DNA of 64,000 nt, taken from assembly GCF_006540305.1 (NCBI RefSeq), contig NZ_BJOR01000001.1, positions 7,564,001 through 7,628,000 on the forward strand. Reading direction: 5' to 3'. The notes beneath the pieces are model-generated. The model made no database searches, was not told the origin of the DNA, and saw nothing but the letters and a program-made list of their open reading frames with translations. Below are positions 1 to 9,992 of this stretch, in pieces; within the stretch, counting starts at the first letter, position 1, and the number at the start of each line of letters is the position of its first letter. Both the position numbers and the translations under genes were made by a program. This DNA is from Streptomyces sp. 6-11-2. Its GTDB lineage: Bacteria > Actinomycetota > Actinomycetes > Streptomycetales > Streptomycetaceae.

Positions 1-30
1 CGGACGCTCTGCGGGCCGGCATCGGCTCCG

Positions 31-34
<4 letters not shown>
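1..34 (-). CDS. start of a downstream operon gene (partial, runs off window)
   Basis: An ATG (positions 34-32) overlaps the stop codon of the MoxR gene in an ATGA arrangement, and the frame stays open to the window edge, giving only about 11 residues beginning MTEPMPARRAS. In many actinobacterial operons the gene after MoxR encodes a DUF58 protein. That identity is an inference from gene order only, because the visible residues are uninformative. Confidence 0.5.
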
Positions 35-1148
<1,114 letters not shown>

Positions 1149-1152
<4 letters not shown>

Positions 1153-1685
1153 AGGGCTTCCAGGCGGTCGAGCAGGGAGCGCAGGACGGGCTCGGGGAGA
1201 GTGGGCTGCGGAGCGGTCGCCTCGGGATCGATCCACGGCCACAGCTCGGCGCCGACCAGGGCCCGGGCCCGCTGCGGGTCCCGGTGCATCTCCACGCCGT
1301 GCCGTTGGGCCAGCCGGGCGGCGAACAGCCGCTGCAACTGCGGCCGCATGACGGTACGGAGGTGCACTTCGCTGTCGTCCCCGAGGGTGTTGGCCACGAT
1401 GCGCCGCCACCCGCCGAGCGCCGGGGCCCGCCTGCCCAGCAGGCGCACCGGCTTGCGGTGTCCGCTGTCCTGGGCGGCACCGCCCGCGGCATAGCGCCCC
1501 AGGGCCAGCGCAACAGCGGTGATGAGGGCGAGGCCGGTGGCGGCCGCGGCGGCACCGTCGGCCAAGGCGAGCAGCACTTCGGCCGCGACGGCGAGGGTGA
1601 CGAGTACGGCCAGCGAGTTCCGAATCGAACCGGGCGCTCCCAGCACGGAGTTGACGAAGGTCCGGATCCGTGTGAGCGCCTTCAC
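1149..1685 (-). CDS. small membrane protein of the MoxR operon
   Basis: A 178-residue protein with two closely spaced hydrophobic segments near the N terminus (about residues 18-60) and a charged cytoplasmic C-terminal half. I do not recognise a named domain. The GTG start at 1685 overlaps the stop of the DUF4129 gene (GTGA), and its own stop overlaps the MoxR start, so all three are probably translated together. Position between a DUF4129 protein and MoxR is typical of operons that assemble a membrane-associated complex. The specific role is unknown. Confidence 0.75.
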
Positions 1686-2650
1686 GTGGCACCCGCCGCC
1701 GCTTCGGGCCCACGCGCCCGCGAGCGCAGGCCGTGAGCGATCTCGGCGAGCGCGGCCGCGGCCCGGTCGCGGTGGCCGCCGTCCATCGGGTGCGTGGAGT
1801 AACGGGCCTCGCGGAACAGGGTGGTGAGCTCGCCGGCGGCCGCCCTCGCGGGCAGGCCGCCGGCGACGGCCCGTTCCAGTAGGTCCTGCGGGCTGTCCGA
1901 GGCACGCCGGGCCACGCCGGAGTCGGCGAGCGACTCCTCCATGGCGGCATAGCAGGCGATGACGGCTGCGCGGGTGTCGGTTCCGTCCAGCAGGGCGCGG
2001 CGCCCGGAGTCCACGGCCTGGGCCAGACGTTCCTGCTCGTCGTCGAGCGTCGCGTACGTCGCCGGGACCTCGGCAGCCATTGGCCGGGTCAGATACCGCC
2101 ACAGGTACACCCCGGCGAGCGCGAGGGCCACGGCGAGCAGGGCGATGCCGAGACCGAACAGGATGCGCGTCAGCCCGAAGTGCATGCTGTGGTCACTGTG
2201 TTCGGCAGGCAGTGTGGGTGGCGGGGTGCGCGCCGGGTCCTGCCGCGCGGGGGGAAGCCGGACGGGCCCGTGGCCGTCCCCATGGCTGCCGCCGGACGAA
2301 CCGAACTGGTGCAGGACCAGGATGAGCAGCGGGAGGACCAGCGGTGCGGCCAGGAGGACGCGGCCCACGCCCTCCATCAACCGCTCTTCCACCGGGTTGA
2401 GTTTCTGGCAGGCGCTGACCTGCTCCAGGTGCTTCCCGCGCAGTGCGATGCCGCCGAGGAGCGACAGCAGGGCGATGCCGAGCACGAGGACGGGGTTGCC
2501 GCCGAGCGGCCCGCGGCCCTTGACGAACAGACCCGTGCCGGGGTGCAGCAGCAGTGCTCCTAAGGCGGTTCCGCCCACGACCAGTACGGTCAACGCGGCC
2601 TGCGCGGCCCCGATCGTGCCGTGCCGCCGTCGCCCGTCCGCCGTACGCAC
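1682..2650 (-). CDS. DUF4129-containing membrane protein
   Basis: About 322 residues. Hydrophobic segments are seen near residues 12-30, 40-60, 88-108 and 160-182. A Pro/His-rich linker follows, then a C-terminal cytoplasmic domain with the DUF4129 signature (AVIACYAAMEESLADSGVAR, then SPQDLLERAV and a late FREARYS). DUF4129 proteins accompany transglutaminase-like and MoxR/DUF58 operons in actinobacteria. The GTG at 2650 (VRTADGRR) is chosen because upstream codons lose protein-like character. It is the first visible gene of the coupled operon. Confidence 0.8.
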   Translation of the reverse strand: MRTADGRRRHGTIGAAQAALTVLVVGGTALGALLLHPGTGLFVKGRGPLGGNPVLVLGIALLSLLGGIALRGKHLEQVSACQKLNPVEERLMEGVGRVLLAAPLVLPLLILVLHQFGSSGGSHGDGHGPVRLPPARQDPARTPPPTLPAEHSDHSMHFGLTRILFGLGIALLAVALALAGVYLWRYLTRPMAAEVPATYATLDDEQERLAQAVDSGRRALLDGTDTRAAVIACYAAMEESLADSGVARRASDSPQDLLERAVAGGLPARAAAGELTTLFREARYSTHPMDGGHRDRAAAALAEIAHGLRSRARGPEAAAGAT

Positions 2651-2886
2651 CCGCCCCACACCCCTCCGTTGCGACCGGCAGCTTCGCACACCGGCCGCCG
2701 GCGTGCCAGCAGGGGTCCACCGGTGGGGCGGAACGGGGCGGGGCATCCAGCGACCGGCGCACCGTCCGCCACGTCGCGTTGTGCGTGCGCTGCAGCCCGT
2801 GCTGCGACATCCCGGCCTCGTCGTCCCGGTTTTGACAGCGCATGTCGGGGCTTTGCGCAGCATGCCGACTTGGCGGTGTTCGATGT

Positions 2887-3582
2887 TCATGAGCAACGTC
2901 GCGCCCTGCACGGGACCGGGGCGGCGGCTGCTGGACGCGAGCCATCAGGTTGCCGTGGCCGCTCACCCGTCAGGAGGGACGCAAGGAAGGCGTTGGCCCT
3001 TTCCTCACAGCGTCGCCGTCCTGGCCCTCGGCCGTACGCGTCGGCTCCACGACCCGCCCTTGACCGCCGGGCGGCAGTCTGGCCCTTCGGCTCCGGCTTC
3101 CAGTCCTGGACGAGAAGCCCGATCAGCACCTCGTCCAGGAACTCACCCATCACCCAGGCCGAGGAGCGCAGCACGCCCTCGCGGACGAAGCCGTTGCGCT
3201 CGGCGGAGCGTAGCATCGCGGTGTTGTCCGACAGTGCCTCGATCTGCAGCCGCTGCAGGCCACGCACGACGAAACCGTAGTGGCACAGCACCGCGGCCAC
3301 GTCGGTGCCGTAACCCTTGCTGCGGGAGGACGGCAGCAGCCCCAGCCCGATGTGCGCGGACCGGTTGTGGTTGTCGATGCCCCACAGCGCCGCGGTGCCG
3401 ACCAGCGTGCCGCCCTCCAACTCCGCCACGGAGAAATGGACACGCCCCTCCTCCTTGTCGTCCACCACGAGCCGCGGATCCTTCGAGCAAATACTCGGTC
3501 GTCTCAGATGGTGCAGCGGCGGTAGCAGAGCCGCCGATCCCGGCCTGTGCGGTCCGGGTCGCTCCCGGGGGAGGGGCTCCAC
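2887..3582 (-). pseudogene. GNAT (RimJ/RimL-like) acetyltransferase, probably damaged at both ends
   Basis: Residues about 45-165 read as a clear RimJ/RimL-type N-acetyltransferase: HFSVAEL, a GTAALWGID strand, the acetyl-CoA loop LLPSSRSKGYGTDV, and the C-terminal NTAMLRSAERNGFVREGVLR. The first 35 residues and the last 55 are arginine/proline-rich and do not look like the family. The usual N-terminal strand is missing, and the natural end (around LLVQDW) is read through. The core may be expressed, but the gene looks truncated or frameshifted. An intact divergent form cannot be excluded. Confidence 0.5.
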
Positions 3583-3645
3583 GATCGTTCGGTGACTTCG
3601 CCTCCGTTCATGTCACGCGTCCTGCCTTCCGGGGGTTGCTCGCCG

Positions 3646-4353
3646 TCAGGCCGAACGAAGTTGACCGACGGTCTGCTCGGTCGACCACACGGCGCTGGCC
3701 AGGAAACGGAAGTTGATGAGGGCGGCCAGATATCCGTCACCTTCGGGCAGCCGGGGCCCGGCGGTGGCGTCACGGACGACGACGACCTCGAATCCCTGCT
3801 CGACCAGCTCCCGGAGGTGCCCTTCGGTGCACAGGTTGGCCGCCATACCGGCAAGGATCACCTGCGAGACGCCGCGCTTGCGCAGTTGGAGGACGAGGTC
3901 ATTCGACTCCGGCCCCACGATCTTGTGCGGGGAGGCGATGACGGTCTCCCCGTCGAGGATGTACTCCTTGTACTCCGGCAGGAAGTCGGCGCCGGAATCG
4001 GTGAAGCCGTCGAGGGTGAGCGGACCGGTGCGGCTGAACATGCCGACGCTGTGCATGAACTGCTCTATCGGGTCGCCGAACTTCCACTGCTGGTCGGTGG
4101 GGTAGAAGTAGTGCGGTGACACGGCAACCGTGATGCCCGCCTCCTTCGCGGAGGCGAGAAGCCGGCCGATGTGGCCGACGGTGCCGTTCTCGGTGATGCT
4201 GTCTCCGAAGACGGACCAGGTAGCGCCCTTCGGGCTCAGGAAGTCGATCTGCGGGTCGGTGATGACCAGTGCCGCACGTGCGGGGTCGAGTGTGAACCCA
4301 CTTCCGGGGAGTGCGGGGCTGGTGGGTTCGGCGTAAATGCTGCTGTCGGACAT
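3646..4353 (-). CDS. isochorismatase-family cysteine hydrolase
   Basis: A 235-residue cytoplasmic alpha/beta hydrolase of the isochorismatase superfamily, a group that cleaves amide or vinyl-ether bonds. The candidate triad is visible: Asp at about 33 (ALVITDPQIDFLS), Lys at about 143 (ASPHKIVGPESN) and Cys after the conserved GMAANLC segment. The C-terminal VVVVRDATAGPR is also family-typical. The substrate is not evident. A TetR gene follows, and a palindromic GACCGGTC lies just upstream of this start, suggesting repression relieved by a small molecule. Confidence 0.9.
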   Translation of the reverse strand: MSDSSIYAEPTSPALPGSGFTLDPARAALVITDPQIDFLSPKGATWSVFGDSITENGTVGHIGRLLASAKEAGITVAVSPHYFYPTDQQWKFGDPIEQFMHSVGMFSRTGPLTLDGFTDSGADFLPEYKEYILDGETVIASPHKIVGPESNDLVLQLRKRGVSQVILAGMAANLCTEGHLRELVEQGFEVVVVRDATAGPRLPEGDGYLAALINFRFLASAVWSTEQTVGQLRSA

Positions 4354-4395
4354 GAGTGGGATGGCTCCTTACGAGGGGGGTGGCTGACGACGATA

Positions 4396-4415
4396 ATAAG
4401 TGACCGGTCGTCTTT
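4396..4415. promoter_or_regulatory. candidate TetR operator/promoter of the isochorismatase-like gene
   Basis: The palindrome GACCGGTC (4402-4409) lies next to an AT-rich run that reads TTATTAT on the minus strand, about 45 bp upstream of the hydrolase start. A self-complementary core beside a -10-like element fits an operator for the neighbouring TetR protein. The assignment is inference from position and symmetry. Confidence 0.45.
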
Positions 4416-4463
4416 TTATGGGGATCAGAGTACCGCCTCCTCGGCCGGAGCGACAGTCGTCTG

Positions 4464-5075
4464 TTACTTCACCGAGGCAGTCGATGTTCCAAGGAGGCGC
4501 GGCAGGGCCACAGTTGCGAACCTCTCGTACGAATCGCGTCGCTGCCTGATGCGTCCTTGCATGACAGCCCCCTCCCACGCCTCGACGATCACGAACGCGA
4601 GTTCCTCCGGTGACGCGTCACCGGGGACGTCGCCGCTCGCCTGGGCCTCTCGGAGGCACGCGGCGATCAAGCCGGTCCACCGGTCCATGATGTGGTCCAG
4701 CTTCTCTCTGACCTCTGCGCTGTGGTCGGCCAGCTCGAGAGACATGTTGCCGACGAGGCACCCCAGCGCGAAGTTGCGTCGCGCGTTGTGGTCCGTCATG
4801 GCCAGGAAGAAGGCGGTGACGCGTTCGACGGGCGGCCGGGATGCGTCTCGCAGATTGAAGCCGAAGTCCCGGTCGATGGATGCCCAGTAGTGTTCGAGCA
4901 CAGCGACCGCGAAGTCTTCCTTGCTGGCGAAGTAGCTGTAGAACGACCCCTTGGGCACACCGGCACTGTCGGTGATCTCTTTGATGCCGCACCCGTTGAA
5001 ACCGTTCGTGCGCATGAGCTCGAGCCCCGCAGTGAGGAGGCGTTCACGGACGAGCGGATTGGCTGGTCGCGGCAT
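4464..5075 (-). CDS. TetR-family transcriptional regulator
   Basis: A 203-residue repressor-type protein. The N-terminal helix-turn-helix is clear (RERLLTAGLELMRTNGF, IKEITDSAGVPKGSFYSYF, ASKEDFAVAVL). The C-terminal half is a helical ligand-binding domain containing a cysteine (FALGCLVGNMS) and a typical DHIMDRWTGLIAACLREAQ helix. It sits directly upstream of the isochorismatase-like gene on the same strand, so it probably controls that gene and itself. The region just before its start (5080-5106) carries a related GAACGGTC sequence. Confidence 0.92.
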   Translation of the reverse strand: MPRPANPLVRERLLTAGLELMRTNGFNGCGIKEITDSAGVPKGSFYSYFASKEDFAVAVLEHYWASIDRDFGFNLRDASRPPVERVTAFFLAMTDHNARRNFALGCLVGNMSLELADHSAEVREKLDHIMDRWTGLIAACLREAQASGDVPGDASPEELAFVIVEAWEGAVMQGRIRQRRDSYERFATVALPRLLGTSTASVK

Positions 5076-5084
5076 CCTTCGATA

Positions 5085-5103
5085 ATAGCCGAACGGTCAA
5101 CTA
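5085..5103. promoter_or_regulatory. possible autoregulatory half-site upstream of tetR
   Basis: The AT-containing stretch AATAGCCGAACGGTCAACT lies 10-30 bp upstream of the TetR start. It resembles, with imperfect symmetry, the GACCGGTC box in front of the neighbouring hydrolase gene. Similarity is limited to a few bases, so this is a weak call. Confidence 0.3.
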
Positions 5104-5127
5104 TCGTCGTGTTCGCGTGGGGGCTGC

Positions 5128-6216
5128 TCAGCGGCAGGTGACGCGGGCGCGGGCCCAGGAGTTGTTGGCGTAGCCCTTGGGGTTCCACAGATGGGCCGGG
5201 GACTCGGGCATGACCGCGCCAGTGCAGTCCCATGCCCGTGCGATCACCTGTGTCTCACCGACGGGCAGGTCAAGGGTGATGTGCCAGAGCTGCCAGGTCC
5301 AGGGGCTGTCCGGCCGGTCCAGCTCGGCCTGGCGCCAGCTGAGTCCTTCGTCGAGGGAGACGTCGACGCGGGCGACGGAGCGATCGTCGCCGGCCAGGGC
5401 GTAGCCGGTGATCTCGGCCGGTCCGGGCGAGAGATGCGCGCCGTCGTCGGGGCTCAGGATGTCGCAGTTCAACGCGATGGGGCCGAGGGAGATGCCGTCG
5501 CCGGGTCCGGCGTGGTCGGGGTCGGCCTCGGCGGGCAGGATGCGGTAGGCGGTGGCCTGGAAGTAGTTGTCGGACGGCTGGGTCTGAGCGGTGACGCTGG
5601 TGAGCCATTTGACGCTGCGGGCGCCGATCCAGCCTGGCACCACCGCACGCAGCGGGCCGCCGTGGACGGGAGGTAGCGGCCGGCCGTTCATGGCCCAGGC
5701 CAGCAGTACTTCCGGACCCTGGGCCTTGGTGGTCGGGATGGAGCCACCGTAGGGCTGGGGTGGGTCGGCCAGGTGCGAGACGTCCGGGGCGGCGAAGGCG
5801 ATGTGCGTGGCCTGCGCCCGCAGGCCCGCTGCGGCCAGTACGTCGGCCAGCCGCACCCCGCTCCAGCGGGCGGTGGACGTGGCGCCGGGCCCCCACGGGT
5901 CCTCGCCGGGGATGTCCCGCACCGCGGCCAGGCCGGCTCGCCGGTTTCCGGCGCACTGCAGCGTGGCCACGACCTCCACCTGGTCAAACCGTGCCCGCAG
6001 GTCCTTCAGGGACAGTTCCAGCACCCGTGCGACCAGGCCGCCCACCCGCAGCCGCCATGCCGCCGGGTCGATTGCGGGGATCGGGCCGTGGTTGCGGCTG
6101 TAGAAGGTGTCGACCGGCGTCTCCTGCCGCCCAGCCAGCGCCCCTCGAAGTGGCTCGGCATTGAACGGCTCTCGCTCGTGCACCACCATGTCGTCCCGCT
6201 TGCCCCAAAGGCCCAT
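5128..6216 (-). CDS. sulfite-oxidase-like molybdopterin oxidoreductase (soluble)
   Basis: A 362-residue protein with the two-domain layout of sulfite oxidases: an N-terminal molybdopterin (Oxidored_molyb) domain followed by a Mo-co dimerisation domain from about residue 245. The Mo-ligand cysteine is Cys88 in VVATLQCAGNRR. Other conserved blocks are GPGATSTARWSGVRL, GGPLRAVVPGWIGARSVKW and, at the C terminus, AHLWNPKGYANNSWARA. No signal or Tat peptide is seen, so a cytoplasmic enzyme is likely. The ATG at 6216 gives the family-typical GKRDDMVVHE N terminus; ATG 6189 is an alternative. The physiological substrate is not known. Confidence 0.88.
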   Translation of the reverse strand: MGLWGKRDDMVVHEREPFNAEPLRGALAGRQETPVDTFYSRNHGPIPAIDPAAWRLRVGGLVARVLELSLKDLRARFDQVEVVATLQCAGNRRAGLAAVRDIPGEDPWGPGATSTARWSGVRLADVLAAAGLRAQATHIAFAAPDVSHLADPPQPYGGSIPTTKAQGPEVLLAWAMNGRPLPPVHGGPLRAVVPGWIGARSVKWLTSVTAQTQPSDNYFQATAYRILPAEADPDHAGPGDGISLGPIALNCDILSPDDGAHLSPGPAEITGYALAGDDRSVARVDVSLDEGLSWRQAELDRPDSPWTWQLWHITLDLPVGETQVIARAWDCTGAVMPESPAHLWNPKGYANNSWARARVTCR

Positions 6217-6418
6217 ATTCAGGCGAGTACCCGCCACGGCAGCCGAACCTCGCACGCACCGCGTCGCACCGGTCTCCCACGGCGGCGCCGGCCTACGAAC
6301 CACAGACGGCCGAGTACGACGAGCGCAGCCTCAGGTGCACGTCCCCTCACCACTGCCTCGCCGGTCGGTCACCAGCCGCCAGGCCGCAACCCCAAGGCTG
6401 CCTAAACACTCGGGCCCG

Positions 6419-7421
6419 CTATATCAGGTCGCTGATGACCGGATGCACTGACGACACCGGGCAGGTGAAGATGCGCATGGTCTCATGCCGGCCGAGCCGC
6501 ACATCTGTGGGGGACTGACGACGAAGGCGGCTGTTCACAGGACCATCGAGGAATTCGGCCGGGGCCCAACTCGCCGTGCCGCCGTCCCATTCGACGCTGG
6601 CCATCGCGGCGACGAATCGCATCTTGTTGCCGCATGTGTGGCACCGCACCGGCCCGAAATAGCCCTGGTAGTTCCAGGGTTCGTGCCCGCCGAGCTTCCA
6701 GCCCGGTGCGGTTGACAGCTCCCAGCGGTATCTGGGCTCGTGGTCTTCTGGGTCGTCCGTGGTGAAGGTGGCCATCTCCCACTCGTCGACCCGGGCCTCG
6801 AACTCCTCGCCCAGCGCACCAGGGTGCGGATACTCGGTGACCGGCTCCGGCCGAATCAGACACGGTGTCGGCAGATAGCCAGGCTCCGCCAACGGCGACG
6901 GGTTCGGGTGACGTCGCGAAGCTGCCGGAGAGGTCACGGCTGTGGCGGTAGCGGACGTGCACGAACGGGCCGGCGATGCCGTTGTAAGGCACTGCCGCAT
7001 CTTCGTAGCGGTGCTGGAACGGACACCACAGGATCTGCAGGACGTCCGTATCCTGCGGGAAGCCGTCGTACCAAGGCACGTCCCGTGCGTACACCTGCAT
7101 GACCGGAAGCATGGGCCAGGCCATATCAGCCGGGATTTCGTCCCAGGTGATCTCTCCGAGGCCGGCGAACGTCGTCGCTGACCGTTTACCGCGGACGTTG
7201 TCGGGACGGTGCGGCCGGCGAAGCTTGAGGTGCTGACCGCCGGGACAGGTCGGCCACGCCTCGTCTGCCGGCCACGCCAGCGGCCCACCCACGGAGCTCT
7301 GGTACGGGTCCGGGCCGGCGGGATCCGGGTGCAACCGGATCGCTGTCCTTGCGTGATCAGCCAGCTCGGGAAAGAACGAGATGACATCCAACGGCCGAGG
7401 CGGAGTCACTGGAACACTCAC
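6419..7421 (-). pseudogene. DUF1963-like protein gene with a frameshift
   Basis: Reading from the GTG at 7421, one frame encodes VSVPVTPPRPLDVISFFPEL, then GGPLAWPADEAWPTC, WPMLPVMQVYARDVPW and DVLQILWCPFQHRY. All of these are typical of a Streptomyces YwqG/DUF1963-like family. Around 6900-6930 the similarity moves to another frame (AEPGYLPTPCLIRPEPVTEY, then APGWKLGGHEPWNYQG and a CHTCG motif) that runs to 6419. Both halves are well preserved, so there is a single recent frameshift or a sequencing error. A candidate ribosome site (AAGGACGG) precedes the start. Confidence 0.65.
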
Positions 7422-7815
7422 TGCTGCCGTCCTTGCCTTTGAACAGTGCACCCGCCGACCACAACCACGTGCGGGGCCGAGAAACGTGCGATCACGCACG
7501 GCATCGTACGGTCCTCGCCCCCTCGCAACAGCCCCGGCCACCGCTCTGGGCTCCCTTCCGGATGCACAAGTCTCCGGCTGGGACATCTGCGCGGACATCG
7601 GCGGGGGAGTTCCGCCGCACGCGGCCGGTACTGATCATGACGGACCTGAGGCGGTTCACGGCGCTGCTGGCCTGCTCCTCATGCCGATGCCCCTTGCCAC
7701 TCACCCGCACAACCGATCCGCGATCGGAGGCATCAAAGCGAGCACCATGCCCGGGGATCAAACCAACCACAGGGCCCCTGGCCACAACCAATGGTTGTGA
7801 TCGTAGGGTGTCGAC
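7422..7815. other. intergenic region upstream of lysR
   Basis: About 390 bp between divergent genes. I see no convincing coding sequence. Its only notable content is the palindrome just before the LysR start. Confidence 0.5.
7783..7799. promoter_or_regulatory. perfect 8-1-8 palindrome upstream of lysR (candidate operator)
   Basis: CACAACCAATGGTTGTG is a perfect inverted repeat (arms of 8, one central base) ending 16 bp before the LysR ATG. LysR regulators commonly autoregulate from such sites; the assignment is by position. Confidence 0.55.
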
Positions 7816-8751
7816 ATGGACCTTGACTCCGTCCGGACCTTCGTCGTCGCCGCCGACGCGGGGCAGTTCCAGGAGGCCGCCGCCGAGCTGGCGGTCACCC
7901 AGCAGGCTGTCTCCAAGCGCATCGCCGCGCTGGAGCGCAACCTCGGCGTGCGGCTGTTCACCCGTACGCCGCGCGGTGCCGAGCTCACCATCGACGGGCA
8001 GGCGTTCCTGCCCCACGCCCGGGACCTGCTGCGCGTCGCCGAACGCGCGGTCGCGTCCGTGCGCCCCGGCCGCCGTCCACTGCGCGTCGACGTGATCAAC
8101 TCGCGCGGCGCGGCATCCGGCCTGATGCGCGGCTTCCACCGCGCGCATCCCGAGACCGAGCTCGACGTGGTGTGGCTGTTCGACATCGAGACGGCCATCG
8201 CCGCCATCCGGTCCGGTGAGATCGACGCGTCCTTCCGCGCCGTCGCCGCGCCCGGTCGGCCCCTGCCCGAGGACATCGAGTCCGTCCGGGTGCTCGACGA
8301 GCCGCTCCAGCTCCTCACCGGCCCCGCCCACGCGCTGGCGTCCGCCAGGTCGGTGCCCCTGGCTCGGCTCGCCGGCCACCGGATCTGGATGCCCGGCATC
8401 GTCCCCGGAACCGAGTGGGCCGCCTACTACGACGACCTCGTCGCCGAGTACGGTCTCACCATCGAGGCGACCGGCCCCAACTTCGGTTCCGACGCGCTCC
8501 TCGACACCATCGCCGACACTCCGCCCCTGGCCACCTTCATGGGCGAGTACACCCGCCTCGTCTGGCCCGCCGGCCACGGCCTGCGCCGCATCCCGGTCAC
8601 CGAACCGACACCCGTCTACCCGCACTCGCTTCTGTGGCACCGCGACAACCCCCACCCCGCGCTGGCCGCCCTCCGCACCCACCTCGCCGCCACAGCGGCC
8701 GGCCACGACGCCGCCGGAACCTGGACACCGGGCTGGGTGCATCCGCGCTGA
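7816..8751 (+). CDS. LysR-family transcriptional regulator
   Basis: A 311-residue LTTR. The N-terminal winged helix-turn-helix is canonical (MDLDSVRTFVVAADAGQFQE, then AAELAVTQQAVSKRIAALE and LGVRLFTRTPRGAELT). The C-terminal effector domain has the usual two-lobed organisation (LRVDVINSRGAASGLM, GEIDASFRAVA, GPNFGSDALLDTIADTPPLA). The coinducer is unknown. A near-perfect palindrome lies 16 bp upstream of the ATG. The leftward neighbour is the frameshifted DUF1963-like gene, so its original target may be lost, or it may regulate only itself and distant genes. Confidence 0.93.
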   Translation: MDLDSVRTFVVAADAGQFQEAAAELAVTQQAVSKRIAALERNLGVRLFTRTPRGAELTIDGQAFLPHARDLLRVAERAVASVRPGRRPLRVDVINSRGAASGLMRGFHRAHPETELDVVWLFDIETAIAAIRSGEIDASFRAVAAPGRPLPEDIESVRVLDEPLQLLTGPAHALASARSVPLARLAGHRIWMPGIVPGTEWAAYYDDLVAEYGLTIEATGPNFGSDALLDTIADTPPLATFMGEYTRLVWPAGHGLRRIPVTEPTPVYPHSLLWHRDNPHPALAALRTHLAATAAGHDAAGTWTPGWVHPR

Positions 8752-8990
8752 GCGCCACCGACCCATCGTGGCCGGAGTGACGGACGGTGGCCGGATCGAC
8801 GGACGGCGGCTCGCGGCAGGCGCGGCCATCGGCACACTCCGGCTCTCACCCTCCGTACGCCTGAGCCCAGATGGCCCTCGTTCTTGATCGGCAGCAGAGA
8901 CCCAGGGGATGGTCGATCGTGATCTGACTCAGCTCGACGCGGTGAGAACTGGCGTCTTCGCCGGTGGGACCGGTGCATGCGGGGTTGGCC

Positions 8991-9401
8991 CTAGCTGACG
9001 GGCCACACGCTTGGGCTGCCCGCTCGTACGTAGTCGGCGTACTCGTCCATGCCGAGGCCGCGGTTCATCCATCTGCTTCGGACTGCCCCGGTCAGCGACT
9101 CTGCCAGCTCGAGCGCCCCCAGCGGCTCGGACGTGATCCCGAGTTCGCAGAAGGGCATATCCTCGTCGTCCTCATGCGGGTAGAGGAACGGTGGCAGCTC
9201 GTAGAGATTCCGCTGTCCCTGGTAGCCGTCGGCCCGATCCACGCCGCCGTACAGCGTGATCACGTAACCCTGCTCCCGCGGCCAGATCTCCACCCATGCG
9301 ACGCCCCGCTCGCCGTTGTGCTCCTTCGGTCCGAGGAACTGCTCGATCTCTGCTCCACGACGCAGTGACCCGACGGCGAACGCTTCAACCATGTAACGCA
9401 T
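8991..9401 (-). CDS. hypothetical protein, 136 aa
   Basis: I do not recognise a named domain. The protein is soluble, acidic and without membrane segments. It begins MRYMVEAFAVGSLRRGAEIE and has a central strand-rich part (VAWVEIWPREQGYVITLYGG), an acidic FLYPHEDDEDMPF stretch, and a helical ELAESLTGAVRSRW C-terminal part. Codon use is typical of the window, so it is likely a genuine gene. It is flanked by LysR and an IS701 remnant. An internal ATG at codon 4 is an alternative start. Confidence 0.65.
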   Translation of the reverse strand: MRYMVEAFAVGSLRRGAEIEQFLGPKEHNGERGVAWVEIWPREQGYVITLYGGVDRADGYQGQRNLYELPPFLYPHEDDEDMPFCELGITSEPLGALELAESLTGAVRSRWMNRGLGMDEYADYVRAGSPSVWPVS

Positions 9402-9524
9402 GCCACCACCGTAAACGGGAGGTCTGACAGCAATGAAGCCGACGGTGCCGGCGTCGATCAGACTGCCCTGTGATCATCATGGTGCGACTCAAGTTGAATA
9501 CGGGACGGCCTGTGCCGCCGGTAC

Positions 9525-9960
9525 AGACGTGGGCGCGTCGAGGCGCACGTCGCGGAGCTTGCAAGGCTCATAGCACCGCTCTTCTCGCAGCGTGACCTGC
9601 GGCGCATGGTGACGGCGCTCGGCGGGCGTCGGGTCGAAAGGCCCGCGCTCCTACGACTGGGCGGGGATTGCCACCGCCCCCACGCCACCACCTGCTCATC
9701 CGCCGCTCGATCAGCACGGGCGAACTCGCCTACTACCTCGGGTTCGTGCCCGAGCAGTACGTCTGCTCCTTGAACGACCTCGGCAAGGTCGCCGGAGCCC
9801 GGTGGGCCGTGGAGGACGACTTCCAGGACTCGAAGCAGGCCACAGCCCTCGACGGCATCCAGGTTCGCGGTTACCGCGCCTGGAATCGGCATGTCACCCT
9901 CGTCATGGCCGCCTACGCGCGGCTGGCCCGGCACCGCCGCTCTCCGGTCGGCGATGGGAG
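9525..9960 (+). pseudogene. IS701-type transposase remnant with internal deletion
   Basis: A short N-terminal-like piece (HVAELARLIAPLFSQRDLRR) is followed almost directly by the C-terminal region: KGPRSYDWAGIA, then in another frame HHLLIRRSISTGELAYYLGF, ARWAVEDDFQDSKQATALDG and VRGYRAWNRHVTLVMAAYA. These are hallmarks of IS701-like DDE transposases. Most of the catalytic core is deleted and the reading frame is broken, so the element is inactive. No terminal repeats were identified. Confidence 0.75.
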
Positions 9961-9992
9961 GATCACCGTGCCGTATCGAGGAGGGATCCGAG

